Shown here piece by piece: positions 36,201 to 42,114 of a stretch of DNA of 42,114 nucleotides. Each line of letters begins with the position of its first letter. The first letter of the stretch is position 1. A program made the translations under genes and the position numbers. The stretch comes from Bacillota bacterium (lineage in GTDB: Bacteria > Bacillota > Clostridia > Acetivibrionales > Acetivibrionaceae), in NCBI GenBank assembly GCA_023398495.1, contig JAEWSG010000185.1, forward strand, positions 1-42,114, read 5' to 3'. A model generated the notes under the pieces. That model was not told where the DNA came from. It ran no database searches and worked only from the letters and a program-made list of their open reading frames with translations.

Positions 36201-36515
36201 ATCCTTAGTGATATTTTTCAGATTGTGATTTACATTATTTCCTATGATGCGTATATAATCCATCCTCTTAAATGTATCCGGCCCAACAATATCCTTAAAG
36301 CTATCGGTACTCATCAAGGTCGCTAATTTATCTTGATACGGCATTTCTAATGAGCTGTCAACGCTATATATCCATTTGACTGCGAATTCCATTGCACGCC
36401 TACAATTCAGCACAGAGGTAGCATAATCAATAGGAAATACTTTTTCAGCAGAAATTGCTACATCTGCAAACGGAGCAAATTTAGGTTCTGTCTTAAGAAA
36501 ATCAAAGTTAGTCAT
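33207..36515 (-). CDS. hsdR: Type I restriction enzyme, R subunit (HsdR)
   Basis: An 1102-residue DNA-cutting and translocating subunit. Order: N-terminal DUF4145-like helical domain (1 to about 130), nuclease domain of the PD-(D/E)XK type (D231, E246 and K248 in KADYV...AVIEAKK), then a superfamily 2 translocase with Walker A (ATGSGKT, 362-368) and DEAH (462-465), further helicase motifs (VSVDMLDTGIDIP, QMIGRGTRLCQG) and a C-terminal M/S-binding helical region. Length is full and no frame break is seen. It is the last gene of hsdM-hsdS-hsdR but is separated from hsdS by an 835-base rearranged segment, so it may depend on read-through or its own promoter. Confidence 0.95.
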   Translation of the reverse strand: MTNFDFLKTEPKFAPFADVAISAEKVFPIDYATSVLNCRRAMEFAVKWIYSVDSSLEMPYQDKLATLMSTDSFKDIVGPDTFKRMDYIRIIGNNVNHNLKNITKDQAKLAIQNLFVFMDFVAYCYAKDYTENTYNEKLLEQVELEQIKEIPEVDVEKLIKENANLKEQLTARREDRENTYVQKPLELTEFATRKAYIDIMLTDAGWERGKNWIDEYLIEEMPNRSDFGKADYVLFGEDGRPLAVIEAKKTCVDVSKGRQQAVLYANYLEKKFKRRPVIFLSNGFDTRIWIDGKEGYPERPVSGIYSKRDLEKLYNIMSMRTRLDNIKIQDVITDRYYQKAAIKAVCETFDDQNRRKALLVMATGSGKTRVAISIVDVLIRHGWVKNVLFLSDRTSLVTQAKRSFHNLLPDLSLTNLCEEKDNVNARAVFSTYQTMINCIDDTKDEDGSKLFTCGHFDLIIVDEAHRSIYNKYKDIFTYFDAMLIGLTATPKDEIEKSTYRIFELEGGVPTHGYELEQAVEDEYLVNFCVADTELKFMQSGISYNGLSDEEKEEYEETFTAEDGSLPDRIQSSALNEWLFNKDTMRKALYTLMTYGLKVDYGNKIGKTIIFAKNHNHAEEILKVWNEEYPNYPQHYARVIDNYTNYSQSLIDDFSSPEKMPQIAISVDMLDTGIDIPEILNLVFFKPVMSKSKFWQMIGRGTRLCQGLIDGKDKERFYIFDFCGVFDFFGVNKNGKETGLVGSLQERLFNIQVELAYKLQDLEYQTEDLIAFRKELVQNLVGTVNELNRENFAVKQHLKYVDGYSKIEDYNALTYETTLQLAEHIAPLVLPDKDDISALRFDSLMFGLELAYLLGKKYKKARTDLNKKLSALAGFATIPEISAQKEFIEKLLHTDYIDNAGINEFEAIRTKLRDLMKYIKHDKRVNYITDFKDDIISINWREYDLSNDDLANYKAKVEYYLKKHEDVLAIAKIKTNKPLTESDVAELERILWKEVGTKQDYEKEYGDTPLGELVRSVVGLSMEAANDAFSQYLEDVNLNSMQINFVKRIVSYVVKNGMMKDLSVLGEAPFNEMGSVAEIFDDMSVWIGIRKVIDDINKNADVA

Positions 36516-36526
36516 ACGCTAACACT

Positions 36527-36661
36527 CCTCTTAATTGAAGTATTGCTGCATTAGTGCTTTGTAAGTCAGTTCTAGTTTTTCAAGTCCTTGCTGTAAAGCA
36601 ATTTTTATTTCATCAAGTGATTCCTTTGCTATAATTTTAATACAAGTAAATATCTAAAAAC
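36527..36661 (-). pseudogene. 3' remnant of a second hsdS
   Basis: On the minus strand this reads AKESLDEIKIALQQGLEKLE and continues to LTYKALMQQYFN and a stop at 36531-36533. The last 20 residues equal the end of the intact hsdS at 37366, but the part before them differs. An in-frame stop lies upstream, so it is only a tail. It sits immediately before hsdR, exactly 835 bases from its counterpart. Confidence 0.8.
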
Positions 36662-37087
36662 TCATTCTTCGTAGTAATTGAATGCTTTTTCATATAATTC
36701 TCTTGATTGCATTTCGTCTTTCCACGATAAAGGATCGTCTGCATAAGATAATGTCCAAAATGGTTCTATGTCTTGTATATTTCCGGGGAGACTCTCCCAC
36801 AAAGAATACATTTTATATCCAAATAAGTTAATATCATTGCAATCAGAATAATACTTTTTTAGTAGACCCATCAAAGCCTTCCCGAATATCTTGTGATTGA
36901 AATTATCATAATCGACATTTGTCCTTATAAATGAAATTGCATTCTTAAAATTATTTTCCCATTCTAAATGCAACAGAATCTCATTATTGCAATCTTCAAT
37001 AAACATTTCATTAAGCCTATTTTCATATACTTCTTCTGTTATTATTTCTTCATATAACAAAATTGCATAAACTAATAATTCTTCCAT
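36662..37087 (-). CDS. Small acidic protein inserted in the restriction locus
   Basis: A 141-residue acidic, mostly helical protein rich in Glu, Asp, Tyr and Trp. There is no membrane segment or signal peptide. I do not recognise the family. It resembles in size and charge many immunity or antitoxin-like proteins, but no partner toxin is beside it. It lies between a truncated hsdR copy and a truncated hsdS tail, inside the 835-base segment. Its ATG at 37087 begins only nine bases beyond the end of the duplicated block, so it may have arrived with it. A GAGTGAGG stretch may be its ribosome binding site. Confidence 0.65.
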   Translation of the reverse strand: MEELLVYAILLYEEIITEEVYENRLNEMFIEDCNNEILLHLEWENNFKNAISFIRTNVDYDNFNHKIFGKALMGLLKKYYSDCNDINLFGYKMYSLWESLPGNIQDIEPFWTLSYADDPLSWKDEMQSRELYEKAFNYYEE

Positions 37088-37095
37088 ACCTCACT

Positions 37096-37350
37096 CATCC
37101 TCTTATATATATCAGGCCTAAGAACACCCTTAAAGCTATCAGTACTCATCAAAGTCGCTAATTCATCCTAATACTGCATTTCCAATGAGCTATCGACACT
37201 ATGTAACCATTTGACTGCAAACTCCATTGCACGCCTACAATTCAGCACAGAGATAGCGTAATCAATGGTATATACTTTTTCAGCAGAAATAGCTACATCT
37301 GCAAACGGAGCAAATTTAGATTCTGTCTTAAGAAAATCAAACTTAGTCAT
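37096..37350 (-). pseudogene. Truncated duplicate of the hsdR 5' end
   Basis: Minus-strand codons from ATG 37350 reproduce the first 84 or so residues of HsdR (MTKFDFLKTESKFAPFADVA and so on), with an in-frame TAG at 37168-37170 where HsdR has Gln61. After the stop the match continues (DELATLMSTDSFKG, then YKRM) until 37096. About 16 of 84 positions differ from HsdR, so the copy is old or came from a related locus. It lies right behind hsdS with a normal ribosome site (AGGGGAG), so a 60-residue peptide could still be made. Confidence 0.9.
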
Positions 37351-37365
37351 CCTCTAGCACTCCCC

Positions 37366-38538
37366 TTAATTGAAGTATTGCTGCATTAGTGCTTTGTAAG
37401 TCAGTTCTAGTTTTTCAAGGCCTTTCTGTAATTGTGTTTTTTGTTTTTCAACTTGTTGAACGAAATTACCATAATCACTCTGTAATTCTATTGATGGAAA
37501 TATAAACTCCAATTCAGATAATTGTCCTTTGCTTAATATCCCTTTTAATGCCATATTTATTGTACTTTGTATATATGCTTTTGACAATTCAAATTGTTCA
37601 AACATAAACCACACATTATTTTTTTTAGGTACTATTCCATTAATTTGTTGATTAAATGATACTTTCCTATCAGCAATTGCAACATTTCCAATACAACTGA
37701 GGCTTCCTGCAATGCAAGTCATTAGAATACTTCCTGCTTCAACACTTCTACCAACCATCAATCCTTCTTTCGATAAATACTCTGTTGCTGTTGTTAAATA
37801 AACGGAAGGTGTGTTAATATTATCAGATTTTATCCATTCAATATAATTCCCATAATAAGAAGACACTTGACGAGATGGTGTATTACCAGTAACAATATCA
37901 CATTCATCCGCCAATCGCCTTTTTGTAAAACCTTTAGGATTTGTAGTTGGATCACCAAACATTTCTAAAAATCTAGCTTTAACTAACATATCCAACTTTT
38001 CAATTTGCTTCTTTCGAAGAGAAATCAAATTACTTGACTTATCTAATATTTCAGCAATTTTCTTTTGTTCTTCTATTGGTGGTAATGGTATTTTATAATT
38101 TTCTAAAAATTCCTTTGGCACACGTTTCTGTCCTGCACTTCCAGTCATCCTTTTTTCTGCTTCTTTTCGCAGAATTTCAGACACAAGAATCTTTGAAATA
38201 AATTGTGTATCTGCCAAACTAGGATTTACACGAACTATATGAAACTCCGTTGATCCAGCTGCCAAACCATTGTGCAAATTTCTAGCTATTGCTCCCTTTC
38301 CATTTTCCATACAAGGCGTAATTTTTGCAAATAGTATATCATTCTCTTGAAAATATGTATAACCAGTTTTAACTTCTTCATAGCTTTTAATATTATCTGT
38401 ATTGATTTCTCCACTTTCAGATACATCAGCCATTCCAACAAATGATATATTTTTCCCTACCAACGCAGAAATAAGTTGATTTTTTGATGGATTAATCTCC
38501 GCAAGCTCTCCTAAACTAACCTTTTTCCACTCACTCAC
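37366..38538 (-). CDS. hsdS: Type I specificity subunit (HsdS)
   Basis: A 390-residue DNA-recognition subunit with two target-recognition domains, each reading one half of a bipartite site. The first spans about 1-155 and ends in the conserved LENYKIPLPPIEEQKKIAEIL, the second about 205-350, ending in a region like FIFPSIELQSDYGNFVQQVE. Helical spacers follow each (IEKLDMLVKARFLEMFG and the C-terminal LQKGLEKLELTYKALMQQYFN). It overlaps hsdM by eight bases, indicating coupled translation. The target sequence cannot be predicted by reading. Confidence 0.93.
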   Translation of the reverse strand: MSEWKKVSLGELAEINPSKNQLISALVGKNISFVGMADVSESGEINTDNIKSYEEVKTGYTYFQENDILFAKITPCMENGKGAIARNLHNGLAAGSTEFHIVRVNPSLADTQFISKILVSEILRKEAEKRMTGSAGQKRVPKEFLENYKIPLPPIEEQKKIAEILDKSSNLISLRKKQIEKLDMLVKARFLEMFGDPTTNPKGFTKRRLADECDIVTGNTPSRQVSSYYGNYIEWIKSDNINTPSVYLTTATEYLSKEGLMVGRSVEAGSILMTCIAGSLSCIGNVAIADRKVSFNQQINGIVPKKNNVWFMFEQFELSKAYIQSTINMALKGILSKGQLSELEFIFPSIELQSDYGNFVQQVEKQKTQLQKGLEKLELTYKALMQQYFN

Positions 38539-40033
38539 CCAACAATCCCTCCAGTTCTTTCAAACCTTCGGTAATCTGCACTTCCATCTCCTGTATCTCC
38601 CTCAGTATCTCCAACGGCTCAGGATACTCCTCTGCCACATACTCAACCTTCTTATACTTATTAATAGACAAATCATACCCATTATCCACTATCTCCTGCT
38701 TGCCCACAAAGAAGCTCTTTTCCGTCCTCTCTCTTCCCTCTTCCTTCGCAAGATTGTGAAAACGTTCTACAATATCCGGAATATCATTTTGTTCCACTGG
38801 AGTTCTCTTATCATCCAAACTAAACCCATCTGCCTGCATATCATAGAACCAAACCTTGTCAGTTCCACCATGTCCGGTTTTGGTAAAAATCAAAATACCT
38901 GTTGAAACTCCGGCATAAGGTTTAAATACACCACTTGGCATGGAAATAACCGCTTCCAAACGATTATTTTCTATTATCTCCTTACGGATATCCTTGTGAG
39001 CTGTTGATGAACCAAACAATACCCCATCGGGAACAATTGAGGCACAACGGCCTCCAACCTTAAGCATACGTAAAAACAGCGTTAAAAATAGCAATTCAGT
39101 TTTCTTGGTTTTTGTAACCTTCAATAAATCCGTCGAAACAATATCATAATCCAGACTGCCTTTGAACGGCGGATTTGCCAGTATGATGGAGTACTTATTT
39201 ACATCACTGTTTTGATCTGAAAGGCTATCTCTATACTCAATATTAGGATTTTCAATTCCATGGGTCATCATGTTCATTGCACCGATACGAAGCATCGTCC
39301 TGTCCATATCATATCCGGTAAACATTTCATTGTTGTAATGCTCTTTGTTTTTTGCATTCATAAATATATCTTCAAGATACTTTTCTTTCAAATATTCACC
39401 TGCACTAACCAAAAATCCACTTGTACCACATGCAGGGTCACAAATGGTATCCTCTGGCTTTGGTGCCATTATCTCAACCATCATTCGGATAATATGCCTT
39501 GGAGTTCTAAACTGCCCATTTCGTCCGGCAGTAGAAATCTTTGACAGTAAATATTCATACAAATCGCCTTTTGCATCTTTTTTCTGATCCTTCTTTACCA
39601 ATTCATATATTTCATCTAATGAATCTACTATCTTAGAAAGCAACTGAGGGGTTTCTATTTTTAATAAGGCATCTCCCATATATTTTGAATACGCACTATT
39701 CTTGTCAGCATGTAATCCCTTGATAAACGGAAATACACCCAGCTGTATTATTTCATACATATCAGCTGCCGGAAAATCTCTAAATGACGACCATTTAAAC
39801 TGTTTGCCATCAATTTTCTTATTACCAACCTGAAATTCACCCTCAAATATACTATTAAATGGCGTTCCAAGCATTATGCTTTCTTTTGATTTAATATTAT
39901 CAACATCATCTAAATCCCTGATAAACATCAGGTAAGTGATTTGCTCTATAACATCAAGTGGATTGGTCAATCCTCCCGCAGCAAAAATGTCCCACAAACT
40001 ATCAATTTTATTCTTTAACTCTCCTGTTATCAT
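38531..40033 (-). CDS. hsdM: Type I methyltransferase subunit (HsdM)
   Basis: A 500-residue adenine-N6 methyltransferase that works as M2S with HsdS. An N-terminal HsdM_N helical domain (about 1-130) is followed by the catalytic domain with the SAM motif DPACGTSGFL (199-208) and catalytic NPPF (287-290). The C-terminal tail (VQITEGLKELEGLLGE) forms a helix that would contact HsdS. Both key motifs are intact, so modification should be functional. A GGAGAG site precedes the ATG at 40033. Confidence 0.95.
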   Translation of the reverse strand: MITGELKNKIDSLWDIFAAGGLTNPLDVIEQITYLMFIRDLDDVDNIKSKESIMLGTPFNSIFEGEFQVGNKKIDGKQFKWSSFRDFPAADMYEIIQLGVFPFIKGLHADKNSAYSKYMGDALLKIETPQLLSKIVDSLDEIYELVKKDQKKDAKGDLYEYLLSKISTAGRNGQFRTPRHIIRMMVEIMAPKPEDTICDPACGTSGFLVSAGEYLKEKYLEDIFMNAKNKEHYNNEMFTGYDMDRTMLRIGAMNMMTHGIENPNIEYRDSLSDQNSDVNKYSIILANPPFKGSLDYDIVSTDLLKVTKTKKTELLFLTLFLRMLKVGGRCASIVPDGVLFGSSTAHKDIRKEIIENNRLEAVISMPSGVFKPYAGVSTGILIFTKTGHGGTDKVWFYDMQADGFSLDDKRTPVEQNDIPDIVERFHNLAKEEGRERTEKSFFVGKQEIVDNGYDLSINKYKKVEYVAEEYPEPLEILREIQEMEVQITEGLKELEGLLGE

Positions 40034-40347
40034 TTGTAACTCTCCATTTCAATTATTAAAGGAATATCTTCTTTATACTTATTGAAAAACCATCTTTGAA
40101 AAAATCAAATTTAAAACTCTGTCACCAGCTATTTTTATTTACCTCAAAAGTGCATATATTTTAAGTACATTCCAAAATTAAAGCTTTTTATCATTATACT
40201 ACTTTAATTTACCAAATTACAAGACATAATAAGTACCATCAATTTTCACTTAAAAGACCTCTGTGAATACGTTCAAAATACTGTACACACTTATTCAACC
40301 TTCTCTCTACATTTCAAAAACATCTAATTTAATGGTATTATAACTCT
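40034..40347. other. Upstream region of the restriction locus
   Basis: The gap holds the hsdM promoter (40193-40222) and its leader of about 150 bases. The remaining part toward 40347 shows nothing I can name apart from the beginning of the Rpn-like remnant. Confidence 0.5.
40193..40222 (-). promoter_or_regulatory. hsdM promoter
   Basis: On the minus strand TTGTAA (40222-40217) and TATAAT (40198-40193) are 18 bases apart, preceding hsdM by about 160 bases. Confidence 0.55.
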
Positions 40348-40920
40348 TTGATTGCAAGCTTCTTCTATGATATGGTATTATTGTGTTGGAAGTTGGAAGT
40401 ATATTTAGATGATATCTTATCCCAATTTATAGTTGTCGATGAACTGCCAAAGAGACAAAACAGATACATAAGGTTATTGACAACAAGGATGAATATAAAA
40501 GAAGAAATATCCATGCTAATACAGGAATGTTCCAAAAATCCAAAAAACGGCATGTGCGAACTACTTTTTGAAACAGTAACAGCATCAAATTTAATGCAGA
40601 TTATGGAGGTGTATAATATGGCCAGACAACTTTCAAACGAAGAGATGGAAGCTCTTGATAAGGTCGTTATGAAGTTTAATCTTAATAAAAAATGGGAAGA
40701 AAAAGGCAAAAAAGAAGGTAAAAAAGAAGGCAAAAAAGAAGGTATTGAAGAAGGTGAAATATTATCACTTTTAAAAATCCTTAATAAAAAATTTGCTGGT
40801 TTGCCTAATGAAATTGCAAAAAAAATCCAACAAACTAATGATAAAAAAATTATAAATAGTATTTTTGATAATATTTTTGAAATAGAATCATTGGAAGATT
40901 TAGAGAAATTTTTAAAGTAG
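40348..40920 (+). pseudogene. C-terminal fragment of an Rpn/YhgA-like (PD-(D/E)XK) protein
   Basis: The 190-codon frame lacks a clear start and has no ribosome binding site. Its sequence resembles the region after the nuclease domain of Rpn/YhgA-like recombination-promoting nuclease or transposase-like proteins, including the RLLTTRMNIKEEIS stretch, a charged KKEG repeat (three units near 120-131) and the closing LEDLEKFLK. The catalytic PD-(D/E)XK part is missing. I infer a 5'-truncated remnant; no insertion-sequence ends are visible. The KKEG repeat, with its 12-base unit, is prone to slippage. Confidence 0.55.
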
Positions 40921-40968
40921 GATTCTGTAGCTAATGTATTCTATTTAACAGAACACCTTAAACATAAT

Positions 40969-40996
40969 AATCCCGCAGATTTTATCGAGATTTTTT
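40969..40996 (+). terminator. Weak terminator after the Rpn-like fragment
   Basis: AATCCCG can pair with CGAGATT with one mismatch over an 10-11 base loop, and TTTTTT follows. Confidence 0.4.
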
Positions 40997-41011
40997 ATAT
41001 ATTTTAGTTCT

Positions 41012-41050
41012 AAAAAGGATTTACTCCAGTTTTTGAAGTAAATCCTTTTT
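41012..41050. terminator. Bidirectional terminator
   Basis: AAAAAGGATTTACT (41012-41025) pairs perfectly with AGTAAATCCTTTTT (41037-41050). It lies 22 bases from the stop of the minus-strand gene at 41073, and the symmetrical A and T runs allow action in both directions. Confidence 0.88.
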
Positions 41051-41072
41051 AACATAGTCACTTCTTATAACT

Positions 41073-42114
41073 TTAATTGCCTATTACCGCATTCTGATCA
41101 TCATAAATCGTACCGTTCACCTCTACTTCAATTACATCAAAATTGTATATACCCTTTATGACACCAAGGCTTTTATATGCATTGTTTGTGTCAGAGAGCT
41201 TAACATCGCCAATCCAAGCGGCAATTCTGTATTTGCCATCCGGCATGTTTATGTAAGTATATACTTTTGTGTTATCAGGATTAATTTTAATAGTCACTGC
41301 TGTTTTTTCAGTTATTTTATATAGATTCTGTCCGTCTTTAATATATTCCCTGTATTTATATTTGTCCTTGCTTCCAACCGTCCCTGACTCTTCATATCCC
41401 TCAAGTATTTCTTTCAGGTATTCGTGGGTAAATTCACCACTTTTCTCGCTGTGTTTAATTTCCTCCCAATCTTTAGTATAGCCTGATTTCTCAACCATCA
41501 GCATTTTCACTCCATCAACCCCTGTAGGATCTTTTGCTGTCAATGCTGCCAAACGTCTTTCATAGCTTTTTCCGCTTTTATATATGGGTTCGTTTTGTAG
41601 ATTTACCGGTTCCTTATTTCTGTTTATATACATCAAATCAGTCTCATAGCGGAAGGAATCTGTAACCGCCTGTACAAGATCTTTGTGATCTTTAGTTTCA
41701 TCCTTTGTTGTCTTATATGTAACTGTCTCAACTGTAAATGTATACGTACCTGTCGGATTGAAATAATACCCTGCTTTTATTGGGTAATCCACATCCTTAA
41801 ACTTTATATCCGATGCAAAAACCGCCTTGTCGTATTCAGTTTTTCTGTAATCCATATTTCTTGCAGCTTCACGGCTTCTTTTGTAATCATTTTTCATCGT
41901 ACTTGATGGTGTCCACCTTAAAAGCCCACTGTTCTGCTGTGAAAAAGTCCTTTTATATCGTCCCGGTACTGCTGTCCAACCATATAAGGAATCATCCACG
42001 TCCTGGTGACACATCCAGCGAACTACATCAAACTTATATGGCTCACTTGTCCAAAACAAGTCTTTCTGTAAATAGTTTACTGTATTATAGCCTATCTTAT
42101 TTTCAAAAGTCTTT
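41073..42114 (-). CDS. C-terminal part of an unidentified gene, cut by the window
   Basis: The minus-strand frame stays open to the end of the window (it reads KTFENKIGYNTVNYLQKDLF before a TTG that is not a real start), so the gene begins beyond 42114. The visible 347 residues are hydrophilic, rich in Tyr, Trp and Lys, and have no membrane segment. Beta-rich stretches such as GYYFNPTGTYTFTVETVTYK and GKYRIAAWIGDVKL suggest an extracellular protein. I do not recognise the family. It ends at a strong terminator. Confidence 0.75.
   Translation of the reverse strand, partial: KTFENKIGYNTVNYLQKDLFWTSEPYKFDVVRWMCHQDVDDSLYGWTAVPGRYKRTFSQQNSGLLRWTPSSTMKNDYKRSREAARNMDYRKTEYDKAVFASDIKFKDVDYPIKAGYYFNPTGTYTFTVETVTYKTTKDETKDHKDLVQAVTDSFRYETDLMYINRNKEPVNLQNEPIYKSGKSYERRLAALTAKDPTGVDGVKMLMVEKSGYTKDWEEIKHSEKSGEFTHEYLKEILEGYEESGTVGSKDKYKYREYIKDGQNLYKITEKTAVTIKINPDNTKVYTYINMPDGKYRIAAWIGDVKLSDTNNAYKSLGVIKGIYNFDVIEVEVNGTIYDDQNAVIGN

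Noticed and set aside
40705..40743. Three 12-base repeats as a CRISPR or regulatory repeat
   Set aside because: They are in frame and encode KKEG units of a protein; there are no spacers.
1..42114. CRISPR arrays, tRNA or rRNA genes, complete insertion sequences
   Set aside because: None were visible: no regularly spaced repeats, no cloverleaf-type or conserved rRNA sequence, and no transposase with terminal repeats.

Overview
The window is low-GC DNA with Clostridium-type ribosome binding sites, several TTG starts and clostridial gene families. A dockerin-bearing pectin esterase and a separate cohesin-SLH surface anchor show a cellulosome-producing, anaerobic member of the Oscillospiraceae/Acetivibrio group. 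Gene content and domain architectures resemble the Clostridium (Acetivibrio) thermocellum lineage; the species cannot be fixed from sequence reading alone.

Layout. 1-350: a decayed gene end and a regulated promoter region. 353-895: biotin transporter bioY. 1127-6106: one co-directional block with a secreted protein of unknown function, an ABC-2 efflux pair, and an overlapping sensor kinase/response regulator. 6252-7997 (minus): multidrug-type ABC exporter. 8272-10970: a lipoprotein, a YaiI/YqxD-family protein and a lone pilT. 11405-13563: a malate dehydrogenase of the LDH-like fold followed by malic enzyme, with a good promoter and terminator; together they form a malate shunt. 13909-16383: a two-headed CE12 acetylesterase with an internal dockerin and CBM35. 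16621-20595: topoisomerase III and a convergent membrane MutS-like ATPase. 20808-23827: a hemolysin III-like protein, a free-standing P-type ATPase nucleotide-binding domain, and 3-phosphoglycerate dehydrogenase. 23935-31185: cohesin-SLH anchor, methyltransferase, HelD, a DUF4015-type lipoprotein and an unknown protein. 31299-33068: a large lipoprotein. 33207-40033: a type I restriction-modification locus (hsdM-hsdS-hsdR on the minus strand) whose hsdS/hsdR junction is duplicated around a small unknown gene. 40348-40920: a broken Rpn/YhgA-like gene. 41073-end: a gene cut by the window edge.

How the genes fit together. The malate dehydrogenase and malic enzyme would convert oxaloacetate to malate and then to pyruvate, moving reducing power. 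The CE12 protein would be docked to a scaffold, and the cohesin-SLH protein could hold dockerin enzymes on the cell wall. The ABC-2 pump and the two-component system look like a self-contained envelope-stress or peptide-resistance module. The restriction locus and the Rpn fragment form a small, rearranged defence region.

The points most worth a second look are: the malate-type specificity residue in what would normally be called lactate dehydrogenase; a family of intergenic hairpins with conserved loop blocks but different stems; the 336-bp duplicated hsdS/hsdR junction; and the promoter-bearing orphan P-type ATPase domain that lacks the DKTGT phosphorylation motif.
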